The position numbers were made by a program, and so were the translations under genes. The notes below the pieces were generated by a model. It saw only the letters and a program-made list of their open reading frames with translations. It was not told the origin of the DNA and ran no database searches. Of a stretch of DNA of 8,106 nt, positions 1-7,406 are shown in pieces. This DNA is from JBKBXU01 sp046313675 (lineage in GTDB: Bacteria > Bacteroidota > Bacteroidia > Cytophagales > Cytophagaceae): contig JBKBXU010000218.1 in assembly GCA_046313675.1 (NCBI GenBank), positions 1 to 8,106 on the forward strand, in the 5' to 3' direction. Each line of letters starts with the position of its first letter. Within the stretch, counting starts at the first letter, position 1.

Positions 1-1
1 A

Positions 2-973
2 CTTACTGCAGGCTTATTGATCATAGGCTGCATTTTGGTTATTAACAGAGAAATCAATATAGGGCAATTTGTTGCTAGTGAGATCATCATAATCCTAATC
101 ATCAACGCCATTGAAAAACTCATATTCAGCCTGGAAGTAATCTACGATGTGCTAGCCAGTGTTGATAAAATAGGAATGGTTACTGACCTTCCAATAGAAA
201 AAATGAAAGGAATGTACATTAAAGACATTACTCAGGAGGAAGGCTTGGCCATAAACTTAAGGAACCTGGAATACCGCTATCCGGGCAGTTCAACCAAGGC
301 ACTTAGCAATATAAACCTAAGTATCGCTGCCAGTGAACGTTTGTGCATTTCCGGATTTAACGGATCCGGGAAAAGCTCTATTATAAATGTCTTATTGGGC
401 TTTTTAAGCAGCTATAAAGGAACTATTGAGTTCAATAATGTATCTTTAAAAGAGCTAAATAAAAATAGTTTATTAAATCAGGTCGGAGATAACATCACCT
501 ATGAGAGCATATTTGAAGGATCTATAGAAGAAAATATTACTCTAGGCCGTAAAGATATTCCGATACCTGATCTTTTATGGGCTGTTGAACATTGTGGGTT
601 ATCCAAATTTGTCAATAACCTACCAGAAGGATTACAAACACATTTGGTTGCAGGACATAAAATTCTTCCAACACATATTGCAAAAAAAATAATTCTGGCA
701 AGAGGAATTGTTAAGAAACCTAAGCTGTTGATTATTGATGAGATTATCTTAAATATTGATACCAAAGAAAAACTAAGGCTTTTGAAATTCTTATTTGATC
801 CGGAGCATAAGTGGACAATTATTATAATTTCAAATAATCCATACATCATGTCCTTGTGCAACAAAGTGGTATTATTGAAAGATGGCCATGTAATAGAAGA
901 AGGCCCATACAGCCTGATCCAAAATAAAGAAAGTATTAAAGAGGTTTCAAGTAGTGTAGTGCTAGAACAATGA
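2..973 (+). CDS. ABC exporter subunit, C-terminal part (5' end outside window), degenerate ATPase domain
   Basis: This is the energising inner-membrane subunit of a tripartite export system. The frame is open from base 2, so the gene starts upstream; the TTG at 17 is not the true start. The first ~35 visible residues are hydrophobic and look like the last membrane helices of an exporter transmembrane domain, followed by a linker. The nucleotide-binding domain starts near base 250. An A-loop tyrosine (YRYPG), Walker A (GFNGSGKSS, 353-379) and Walker B (LLIIDE, 725-742, catalytic Glu kept) are present. Three elements are abnormal: the Q-loop Gln is Thr (497-499), the LSGGQ signature reads LPTHI (665-679), and the H-loop His is Asn (833-835). 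The frame is unbroken, so this is not decay by frameshift. It overlaps the adaptor gene by ATGA. Membership of the ABC exporter family is secure; the substrate is unknown. No peptidase C39 domain can be seen, although the N-terminus is missing. Confidence 0.9.
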   Translation, partial: LTAGLLIIGCILVINREINIGQFVASEIIIILIINAIEKLIFSLEVIYDVLASVDKIGMVTDLPIEKMKGMYIKDITQEEGLAINLRNLEYRYPGSSTKALSNINLSIAASERLCISGFNGSGKSSIINVLLGFLSSYKGTIEFNNVSLKELNKNSLLNQVGDNITYESIFEGSIEENITLGRKDIPIPDLLWAVEHCGLSKFVNNLPEGLQTHLVAGHKILPTHIAKKIILARGIVKKPKLLIIDEIILNIDTKEKLRLLKFLFDPEHKWTIIIISNNPYIMSLCNKVVLLKDGHVIEEGPYSLIQNKESIKEVSSSVVLEQ

Positions 974-2334
974 AAAACGAATTTAGCGAATATAATACGG
1001 AGCGGCTTAACTCCCTAAAGGTTTTATATAACCCTACGATGGCCAAAAACTTAGCAAAATGGTTCACCATTTTACTGGGAATCCTGTTTTTGTTGATGTT
1101 TTTCCCATGGACTCAAAATATCCGTTCCTATGGACTCATTACGACATTAAATTTACAAGACAGGCCCCAGACCATACATAGTGTTATTGCAGGGCAGATT
1201 GTTAAATGGCACGTAAACGAAGGGCAACAAGTAGTTAGAGGAGATACCATACTAACCATTTCCGAGGTCAAAGATAAGTTTTTCGACCCTGATTTATTAA
1301 TGAGGCTGGACGAGCAAATAAGTGCGAAAGAAGGAGCCCTAAATGCTACCAACGCTAAAGCAGCAGCATTAAAGAATCAAATAGAAGCATTAACCTCGGG
1401 ATTGGATTTCAGTCTCAATAAAGCAGTAAATAAAGTTGAGCAGGCCAAATTAAAAGTTCAGACGGATAGCATAGACCTTGAAGCAGTAAAAATAGATTAT
1501 GAAATTGCCCAACTTCAGTTTGAGCGACAGGAAGTCTTGTATAAGCAAGGCCTCAAATCACTAACTGAATTTGAAGAAAGGAAGTTGAAATTTCAGGAGA
1601 CTACTGCAAAATTAAACTCTGCGCACAACAGATTAGATCTTGCCAGAAACGAATTGCGAAATTCAACCATTGAACTTAGCTCCATAAAAGCAGACTATCG
1701 AGACAAAATATCCAAAGCACAATCAGATTTGAGTGCTACAGAATCTTATTTTCATGAAACCAAAGGTGAAATTTCCAAAATGAGAAATGAATACTCCAAC
1801 ATGAAAATAAGGAGTTCATTTTATCATATTCTTGCTCCACAAAATGGATTTGTGGTGAGAGGTTTACGTGCAGGCTTGGGGGAAACTATTAAAGAAGGAG
1901 ATCCCGTAACAACCATTATGCCTGACCAGCCATTAATGGCAACAGAGTTGTACGTCAAACCTCTCGATGTAGCCCTTCTTAGTATAGGGAGCAAGGTACG
2001 TTTGCAATTTGATGGATGGCCTGCCCTGGTATTCTCAGGCTGGCCAAATACCAGCTTTGGTACGTTTGGAGGGACAGTTGCCGTTATCGACAACATAGAC
2101 ACAAAAGGTAAATATAGAATCCTTGTCATTCCGGATCCTGAAGAGGAGCCCTGGCCTGTACAGCTTCGTGTCGGATCCGGTGTGTATGGTTGGGCATTGT
2201 TAAATGATGTACCTATCTGGTATGAGATCTGGCGTCAGCTAAATGGATTCCCACCAGACTGGGTGGAACATATGGAAGGAGAAGAAGGAAATTCTGGTTC
2301 AAGCGTTATGCAAAACTCCAAGGAAGCAAAATAA
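970..2334 (+). CDS. HlyD-family periplasmic adaptor (membrane fusion protein)
   Basis: This adaptor should link the inner-membrane ABC exporter to the outer-membrane channel across the periplasm. The protein has 454 residues, a usual size for the family. After a short cytoplasmic N-terminus there is one membrane helix (about 31-47). The first half of a lipoyl/barrel-sandwich motif follows (about 66-100, with AGQIVKWHVNEGQQV). A long, charged, alpha-helical coiled-coil hairpin covers about 108-283. The second lipoyl half is at about 287-316 (APQNGFVVRG...GETIKEGDPV), then a beta-barrel and membrane-proximal region (about 320-415) containing FDGWPALVFSGWP and GTFGG. An aromatic patch (WYEIWRQLNGFPPDW, 417-431) precedes an acidic, serine-rich tail. 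The start is fixed by the ATGA overlap with the upstream gene, and the stop overlaps the next start (TAATG). The family call is firm; the transported substrate is not evident. Confidence 0.95.
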   Translation: MKNEFSEYNTERLNSLKVLYNPTMAKNLAKWFTILLGILFLLMFFPWTQNIRSYGLITTLNLQDRPQTIHSVIAGQIVKWHVNEGQQVVRGDTILTISEVKDKFFDPDLLMRLDEQISAKEGALNATNAKAAALKNQIEALTSGLDFSLNKAVNKVEQAKLKVQTDSIDLEAVKIDYEIAQLQFERQEVLYKQGLKSLTEFEERKLKFQETTAKLNSAHNRLDLARNELRNSTIELSSIKADYRDKISKAQSDLSATESYFHETKGEISKMRNEYSNMKIRSSFYHILAPQNGFVVRGLRAGLGETIKEGDPVTTIMPDQPLMATELYVKPLDVALLSIGSKVRLQFDGWPALVFSGWPNTSFGTFGGTVAVIDNIDTKGKYRILVIPDPEEEPWPVQLRVGSGVYGWALLNDVPIWYEIWRQLNGFPPDWVEHMEGEEGNSGSSVMQNSKEAK

Positions 2335-3770
2335 TGAGTAAGTATATTTTTTCTAATAAATGTTTTATCATTTTATTTCTCTGTTTTCTTATAACCGATG
2401 GGAAGCTTCTTGCTCAGGATGACAATGAACTTCAGGAATTATCTTTTGAAGAGTTCTTTGAACTCATAGTGCATCGCCATCCTGTAGCAAGGCAGGCCGC
2501 TCTATTGCCAGAACGGGCACGCTCGGAAATCAGGGTAGCCCGGGGCACTTTAGATCCTACAATAAATTCACGCTACTCGCAAAAGGCACTGGACGGAAAG
2601 CACTACTACCACCTCCTGGATAACACGCTGCGAATACCCACCTGGTTCGGAGTGGACTTCCATGTAGGCTATGAAAGAAATGTAGGAACATATGTAAACC
2701 AACAACTAGAAACACCACATACCGGCCTGGCATACGGTGGAGTTGCCATACCTTTGGGCCAGGGACTCCTAATTGACCATCGACGAGCTACCATCAGACA
2801 AGCTCGTCTATTACCTGACCTTGCAGAAGCTGAGCAAATCAATATGATAAACCGCATATTGTTACAGGCGGCCAGAGATTACTGGAATTGGGCATATTAT
2901 TACAACCGATTAATATTTCACCGTCAGGGATATGAGTTGGCATCTTTCAGAGCTGAAGCTGTAAAGCAAAGGGTTATATTTGGAGATCTTGCAGCTATAG
3001 ATTCGGTAGAAGCAAATATTGAAGCCCAAAATAGAAACCAGATGATGAGAGAATCTGATGTCCTATTCAGGAATTCTTCATTGATCTTATCAAATTATCT
3101 GTGGAACGATGATGAAGTTCCGTTAGAATTGGCAGACAACGTCGTTCCTGACATGAGGGGTTCAGAAATAATAAATATTACGGAAGACTCCCTTCAGGAA
3201 TTGAAGAATGAGGCTCTTCGTGTCCATCCACAATTAAGAATGCTGGATGTCCGTTTACAACAATTAGATATTGAAAGACGGCTTAGAGTTGATCGCTTAA
3301 AACCAAACCTGACATTTCAATATCATTTATTGCAAAGGCCTTTATCACTTCCTGCGGATGATTTTAATGCGAACTTTTTTACCAACAATTACAGGTATGG
3401 CCTACATTTTAATTTTCCGATATTTCTGCGGCAGGAAAGAGGAAATTTGCAATTAACAGACCTTCGAATACGAGAAACTGCATTAAACCTTCAACAGTCA
3501 AACCGGGAAATAATCAATAATATACGGGTTGCTCACAACGACTTGCTGGTTTATGAAGAACTCATTGAGGTTCAGGAAGAAATGGTCAATAACATGAGAC
3601 GGTTAAGAGATGGGGAGCAACGTCGTTTTGAGGCTGGAGAAAGTTCTGTTTTCCTCATTAATACAAGGGAAATAAACCTTATAAATTCGCAAGTCCGATT
3701 ACAGGAGCTCATATCACGCTATGCCATTGCAAGATCTACACTTCAATGGGCTGCAGGCCGAGTTTTTTAA
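2334..3770 (+). CDS. TolC-family outer membrane efflux/secretion channel
   Basis: This is the outer-membrane exit duct of the export cassette. It has 478 residues, typical for the TolC/OEP family. A Sec signal peptide is clear: a basic start (MSKYIFSNK), a hydrophobic core at about 11-20, and probable cleavage near LLAQ (25-28) just before an acidic stretch. No lipobox is seen at a sensible place, so it is probably not a lipoprotein. The family's two-fold internal repeat is visible: HPVARQAALLPERARSEIRVARG...P (49-75) matches HPQLRMLDVRLQQLDIERRLRVDRLKP (298-324), and GDLAAIDSVEANI (217-229) matches GESSVFLINTREI (435-447). Long amphipathic helices lie between predicted beta segments. It begins within the adaptor's stop codon (TAATG), which implies translational coupling. 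It ends the exporter operon, 86 bases before sufB. Confidence 0.93.
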   Translation: MSKYIFSNKCFIILFLCFLITDGKLLAQDDNELQELSFEEFFELIVHRHPVARQAALLPERARSEIRVARGTLDPTINSRYSQKALDGKHYYHLLDNTLRIPTWFGVDFHVGYERNVGTYVNQQLETPHTGLAYGGVAIPLGQGLLIDHRRATIRQARLLPDLAEAEQINMINRILLQAARDYWNWAYYYNRLIFHRQGYELASFRAEAVKQRVIFGDLAAIDSVEANIEAQNRNQMMRESDVLFRNSSLILSNYLWNDDEVPLELADNVVPDMRGSEIINITEDSLQELKNEALRVHPQLRMLDVRLQQLDIERRLRVDRLKPNLTFQYHLLQRPLSLPADDFNANFFTNNYRYGLHFNFPIFLRQERGNLQLTDLRIRETALNLQQSNREIINNIRVAHNDLLVYEELIEVQEEMVNNMRRLRDGEQRRFEAGESSVFLINTREINLINSQVRLQELISRYAIARSTLQWAAGRVF

Positions 3771-3779
3771 GAATAATTC

Positions 3780-3813
3780 TTATCAGATAATTTTTATCGG
3801 AATTATAATTATC
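3780..3813 (+). promoter_or_regulatory. AT-rich cluster of GATAA/TTATC half-sites upstream of sufB
   Basis: The half-site TTATC or its complement GATAA occurs four times in 34 bases: TTATC at 3780-3784, GATAA at 3786-3790, TTATC at 3794-3798 and TTATC at 3809-3813. These create a perfect palindrome TTATCAGATAA (3780-3790), an inverted pair GATAATTTTTATC (3786-3798) and, between the last two copies, the palindrome AATTATAATT (3801-3810). The inverted pair resembles a Fur-type 6-1-6 dyad. It lies where a -33 element would be. AT-rich DNA produces such patterns by chance, so confidence is low. Confidence 0.25.
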
Positions 3814-3814
3814 G

Positions 3815-3822
3815 TATTTTTG
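3815..3822 (+). promoter_or_regulatory. Putative -7 promoter element (TATTTTTG) of the suf operon
   Basis: TATTTTTG fits the Bacteroidota -7 consensus TAnnTTTG exactly. It lies 34 bases before the sufB ATG, which puts the expected transcription start at about 3826-3830 and gives a leader of roughly 30 bases. The region 17-21 bases upstream is T-rich but has no clear TTG -33 element. The leader is A-rich with no Shine-Dalgarno, which is normal in this phylum. In such an AT-rich gap a chance match is possible. Its position between two convincing operons supports it. Confidence 0.5.
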
Positions 3823-3823
3823 T

Positions 3824-3848
3824 ATTCTAATTAGAATTAGTCTAAATA
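3824..3848 (+). promoter_or_regulatory. Overlapping inverted repeats at the predicted suf start site (candidate repressor operator)
   Basis: Two dyads overlap here. ATTCTAATTAGAAT (3824-3837) is a perfect 14-base palindrome. TTAGA-ATTAG-TCTAA (3831-3845) is an inverted repeat with a 5-base spacer, whose symmetry resumes at 3828-3829 and 3847-3848 after one mismatch. Both sit immediately after the putative -7 element, covering the likely transcription start, where a bound protein would block initiation. The TTAG-N-CTAA layout loosely resembles sites of the iron-responsive DtxR/IdeR and Fur superfamilies. That resemblance is inference; the regulator is unknown. Confidence 0.4.
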
Positions 3849-3856
3849 AAACGCCT

Positions 3857-5302
3857 ATGAGCGATAATATAAAACTCCTTGAAGACATTACCTCATCAGA
3901 ATACAAGTATGGATTTGAAACCAAAATTGAATCTGATTCTGCTCCAAAAGGACTTAGTGAGGAAATTGTAAAATTCATTTCTGCAAAGAAAAATGAACCT
4001 GAATGGATGCTTGAGTGGAGGCTAAAAGCATACAGGCACTGGCTTACGATGAATGAGCCTAAATGGCCCAATGTGCAATATCCAAAGATCGATTTTCAAG
4101 ATATAATATATTATTCTGCCCCCAAGAAAAAGCCACAGCTAAACAGCATGGATGAAGTTGATCCTGAGTTGAGGGATACATTTAACAAATTAGGAATTTC
4201 TTTAGAAGAGCAAATGCGCCTGTCTGGTGTAGCAGTAGATGCTGTTATGGATAGTGTTTCAGTAGTTACTACCTACAAAGAAAAACTAGCTGAGAAAGGG
4301 ATAATATTTTGCTCAATAAGCGAAGCTTTACAAGAGCACCCTGAGCTTGTAAAAAAATATATAGGATCTGTTGTTCCTCATACGGACAACTATTATGCTG
4401 CTCTAAATTCGGCTGTATTTTCTGATGGATCTTTTGTCTACATCCCAAAAGGAGTGCGCTGCCCAATGGAGTTGTCGACCTATTTCAGAATTAATGCGGC
4501 TAATACCGGACAGTTTGAGCGAACCATCATTATTGCCGATGAAGGAAGCTACGTAAGCTACCTGGAAGGTTGTACAGCACCTATGCGTGATGAAAATCAG
4601 CTTCATGCTGCGGTTGTAGAATTAGTTGCTTTTGATAATGCTGAAATAAAATACTCTACAGTTCAAAACTGGTATCCGGGAGACAAACAAGGAAAAGGAG
4701 GTATATATAATTTTGTTACCAAAAGAGGAATTTGCGCAGGCGTAAATTCAAAAATCTCCTGGACTCAGGTGGAAACCGGTTCATCTATAACATGGAAATA
4801 TCCAAGTGTAATACTTAAAGGAGACAATTCCATCGGGGAATTTTATTCTGTAGCTGTGACAAATAATTATCAGCAAGCAGACACGGGTACCAAAATGATA
4901 CATATTGGCAAAAACACTAAAAGCCGTATAGTGTCTAAAGGAATTTCGGCAGGCAAATCCCAAAATAGCTATCGGGGATTGGTTCAGGTTATGAAGAGAG
5001 CAGAAAATGCACGAAACTTTTCTCAATGTGACTCCCTGCTAATGGGCGATAAATGTGGAGCGCACACCTTCCCTTATCTGGAAGTAAAAAACAATTCCGC
5101 GCAAATAGAACACGAAGCTTCAACATCTAAAATAGGAGAAGATCAAATCTTTTACTGCAACCAGAGAGGTATGAAAACAGAAACGGCTGTTGCGCTGATA
5201 GTAAACGGTTATTGTCGTGAAGTTCTACAACAACTCCCCATGGAATTTGCTGTAGAAGCGCAAAAGCTTTTGGCGGTCAGTCTTGAAGGAAGTGTAGGTT
5301 AA
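3857..5302 (+). CDS. sufB: Fe-S cluster assembly scaffold protein SufB
   Basis: SufB is the core of the cytoplasmic SufBC2D complex on which Fe-S clusters are assembled. The protein has 481 residues, close to the usual 470-495. Family hallmarks run through it: SGVAVDAVMDSVSV (123-136), YIPKGVRCPMELSTYFRIN (195-213), YLEGCTAPMRDENQLHAAVVE (235-255) and the C-terminal CDSLLMGDKCGAHTFPYLEV (391-410). By counting from the conserved C-terminus, Cys391 corresponds to E. coli SufB Cys405, and His419/Glu420 to His433/Glu434, residues implicated in sulfur acceptance and cluster formation. The ending LLAVSLEGSVG is also typical. The ATG is supported by the promoter-like signals just before it; the start has no Shine-Dalgarno. 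It is the first suf gene, 86 bases after the tolC-type gene. Nothing looks damaged. Confidence 0.98.
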   Translation: MSDNIKLLEDITSSEYKYGFETKIESDSAPKGLSEEIVKFISAKKNEPEWMLEWRLKAYRHWLTMNEPKWPNVQYPKIDFQDIIYYSAPKKKPQLNSMDEVDPELRDTFNKLGISLEEQMRLSGVAVDAVMDSVSVVTTYKEKLAEKGIIFCSISEALQEHPELVKKYIGSVVPHTDNYYAALNSAVFSDGSFVYIPKGVRCPMELSTYFRINAANTGQFERTIIIADEGSYVSYLEGCTAPMRDENQLHAAVVELVAFDNAEIKYSTVQNWYPGDKQGKGGIYNFVTKRGICAGVNSKISWTQVETGSSITWKYPSVILKGDNSIGEFYSVAVTNNYQQADTGTKMIHIGKNTKSRIVSKGISAGKSQNSYRGLVQVMKRAENARNFSQCDSLLMGDKCGAHTFPYLEVKNNSAQIEHEASTSKIGEDQIFYCNQRGMKTETAVALIVNGYCREVLQQLPMEFAVEAQKLLAVSLEGSVG

Positions 5303-5331
5303 TTTAAATTCAATTTTTCAATCATATAATT

Positions 5332-6099
5332 ATGTTGGTAATAAAAGATCTTAAGGCAAAAATTGACGATAAAGAAATTTTAAGAGGTATAAACCTGGAA
5401 GTAAAACCGGGAGAAGTACATGCTATTATGGGGCCAAACGGTTCCGGAAAAAGCACATTGGCGTCTGTACTTGCGGGAAGGGAAGAGTTTGAAGTTACCG
5501 GAGGCTCTGTTACATTTAAAGGCAAAGACCTGCTGGAACTTGCTCCAGAAGAACGGGCTGGAGAGGGGATTTTTCTGGCCTTTCAATACCCGGTAGAAAT
5601 TCCGGGGGTAAGTACTACAAATTTTCTAAAAAGTGCCCTCAATGAAGTCCGTGAGTATAGAGGATCACAACCGCTTAATGCAGTAGAATTCCTAAACATC
5701 ATGAAAGAGAAAATCAAACTCGTAGATATAGATCAATCACTTTTAAAAAGGTCTTTAAATGAAGGTTTTTCGGGTGGAGAGAAAAAAAGGAATGAGATTT
5801 TCCAGATGGCCATGCTTGAACCCACGCTTGCAATTCTCGATGAAACAGATTCAGGGCTTGATATAGATGCCCTTAGAATTGTGGCCAATGGTGTAAACCA
5901 GCTAAAGTCAAAAGATAATGCCGTCATTGTCGTAACGCATTACCAAAGATTGCTTGACTATATAGTACCTGACTTTGTTCATGTTCTGTATAATGGGAGA
6001 ATTGTAAAATCAGGAACTAAAGAACTGGCTCTTGAATTGGAAGACAAAGGTTATGACTGGATAAAAAATGAAGTAAATGCTGGTTCTTCAGTAGCATAA
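5332..6099 (+). CDS. sufC: Fe-S cluster assembly ATPase SufC
   Basis: SufC is the ABC-type ATPase of the SufBC2D complex. It drives conformational change in the scaffold and is not a transporter: no membrane segments are present. At 255 residues it has the normal length. All ATPase motifs are intact: Walker A GPNGSGKST (34-42, Lys40), Q-loop Gln85 in LAFQYPVEIPGV, signature FSGGEKKR (146-153), Walker B LAILDE (166-171, Glu171), D-loop SGLD (174-177) and H-loop His203 in VVTHYQR. The GGEKKRNEIFQM and DETDSGLDIDAL strings are diagnostic of SufC rather than other ABC ATPases. It follows sufB after 29 bases and precedes sufD by 4 bases. It makes a useful contrast with the degenerate exporter ATPase at the left of the window. 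Confidence 0.98.
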   Translation: MLVIKDLKAKIDDKEILRGINLEVKPGEVHAIMGPNGSGKSTLASVLAGREEFEVTGGSVTFKGKDLLELAPEERAGEGIFLAFQYPVEIPGVSTTNFLKSALNEVREYRGSQPLNAVEFLNIMKEKIKLVDIDQSLLKRSLNEGFSGGEKKRNEIFQMAMLEPTLAILDETDSGLDIDALRIVANGVNQLKSKDNAVIVVTHYQRLLDYIVPDFVHVLYNGRIVKSGTKELALELEDKGYDWIKNEVNAGSSVA

Positions 6100-6103
6100 A
6101 CTT

Positions 6104-7405
6104 ATGGATACGACATCGAAAACTATAGAGTTAAATGATATACTAAACAATCCTGAATTCAGGATTGAACATGCTTCCCTACCCGGGTCACCTGGCCTTA
6201 AGCAGAAAAAAGCCTTTGAGGATTTTCGTAAGAAAGGCCTCCCAGGCGGCCGTACCGAAGAGTATAAATACACCAACTTTTCGAAAGTTTTGCAAAAAAA
6301 CTTTCAATTAGGTGGTTCGACCGGCGTAAATAAAGAGGAAATAACAAAGATCACAACCTCCTCTATTGACGCCTATATCATGGTTTTTATTAACGGAAAA
6401 TTTTCATCAGAACATTCTCATTCCGAGGAGTTAAGTGAATATTTTACCATTAAAAATTTAGCTGACGCAGAAACAGAATTATTAGAAAAGCATTTTGCAA
6501 CACCCGGCAGCGATCCGGACGACGGATTTATGCTTATAAATAATGCTTTAGCAGAAAATGGGGCTTTTATACACATTAAAAGGAACAAGGTAGTCCCAAA
6601 ACCCATTCACCTGCTATTTATAACCGATGCCAAATCCGGCAATGTTTTCATTCAACCGCACAACATTATTATCTGTGAAGAAAATGCTCAGGCTGATATA
6701 ATCAGCTCTTTTCATACCTTGGGATCAGAAAGTAGCTTTAATAATATTGTCAGCGAGATATATCTTTATGAAAACAGCAATCTAACATCCTATACAATTC
6801 AAAACGACACTGATAATGCACATCAGGTCAATCATAATATTGTTCATCAAATTGGGAAAAGCAACTTTTCAACAGCAACCTTTACTATTAATGGAGCCGT
6901 CGTAAGGAATAATCTTAACATTATTTTAAAATCCGAATATTCAGAAGCCAAATTGAATGGCTTATTTCTTATAAATGGCCAGTCTCATACAGACAATTAT
7001 ACATTGGTTGATCATTCCGTACCAAACTGCTATAGCAATGAATTGTATAAGGGTATTTTAAATGATAAAGCTACCGGAGTTTTTAATGGCAAAATATATG
7101 TCAGGGCCGATGCTCAGAAAACCAATGCCTTTCAATCCAACAAAAACATATTGCTTTCTCCCGATGCTACCATGAACGCAAAGCCTCAATTGGAAATTTT
7201 TGCAGACGATGTAAAATGTTCTCATGGAGCAACCATTGGACAGTTAGACGAGGAGCCACTATTTTATTTAAGATCCAGGGGAATTAAAGAATCAACAGCA
7301 AAAAAACTTTTGGTACTTGCCTTTGCACAAGACGTTGTAGAAAGTATTAAAAATGAATCCTTAAAGGAAATTTTAACAGATTTAATTACTAAGAGAATCA
7401 ACTAA
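6104..7405 (+). CDS. sufD: Fe-S cluster assembly protein SufD
   Basis: SufD is the SufB paralogue that pairs with it in the SufBC2D scaffold and helps bring in iron. The protein has 433 residues, normal for the family. The N-terminal helical region has the family's RTEEYKYTNFSKVL motif (50-63). The central beta-helix has repeated strands, including VVPKPIHLLF (163-172). The C-terminal core has KIYVRADAQKTNAFQSNKN (330-348) and DDVKCSHGATIGQLDEEPLFY (368-388). His374 in CSHGATIG corresponds to E. coli SufD His360, needed for cluster assembly. The ATG at 6104, 4 bases after the sufC stop, has no competing start nearby in the expected position. The sequence is less conserved than SufB, as is usual. 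The stop is one base before the sufS ATG. Confidence 0.97.
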   Translation: MDTTSKTIELNDILNNPEFRIEHASLPGSPGLKQKKAFEDFRKKGLPGGRTEEYKYTNFSKVLQKNFQLGGSTGVNKEEITKITTSSIDAYIMVFINGKFSSEHSHSEELSEYFTIKNLADAETELLEKHFATPGSDPDDGFMLINNALAENGAFIHIKRNKVVPKPIHLLFITDAKSGNVFIQPHNIIICEENAQADIISSFHTLGSESSFNNIVSEIYLYENSNLTSYTIQNDTDNAHQVNHNIVHQIGKSNFSTATFTINGAVVRNNLNIILKSEYSEAKLNGLFLINGQSHTDNYTLVDHSVPNCYSNELYKGILNDKATGVFNGKIYVRADAQKTNAFQSNKNILLSPDATMNAKPQLEIFADDVKCSHGATIGQLDEEPLFYLRSRGIKESTAKKLLVLAFAQDVVESIKNESLKEILTDLITKRIN

Positions 7406-7406
7406 T

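Noticed and set aside
17..19. TTG as a start codon for the ABC subunit
   Set aside because: The same frame stays open upstream to the window edge and the preceding residues are hydrophobic, consistent with a membrane helix. The gene is simply cut by the edge.
665..679. Frameshift or sequencing error as the cause of the lost LSGGQ motif
   Set aside because: The frame is continuous, the flanking LPEGL and KKIILARGIVKKPKLLIIDE keep the family pattern, and the H- and Q-loop changes are independent substitutions elsewhere.
499..864. 121-codon open frame on the - strand inside the ABC gene
   Set aside because: It is fully antisense to a recognisable ATPase domain, its translation resembles no family, and there is no promoter or start context.
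3769..3781. AAGAATAATTCTT as an intrinsic terminator of the exporter operon
   Set aside because: A 5-pair all-weak stem with a 3-base loop and no following T-run would be too unstable to call a terminator.
3736..4071. 111-codon open frame on the - strand spanning the sufB upstream gap
   Set aside because: It overlaps the start of sufB and the end of the TolC gene in antisense, and no recognisable domain is present. It is best explained as a shadow frame through AT-rich DNA.
5303..5331. A separate promoter for sufC in the 29-base gap
   Set aside because: No TAnnTTTG-like element is present. The gap is AT-rich only, and the spacing fits an operon.
5332..6099. SufC as part of a second ABC transporter
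   Set aside because: There is no membrane subunit nearby. The SufC-specific strings and the position between sufB and sufD identify it as the Fe-S assembly ATPase.
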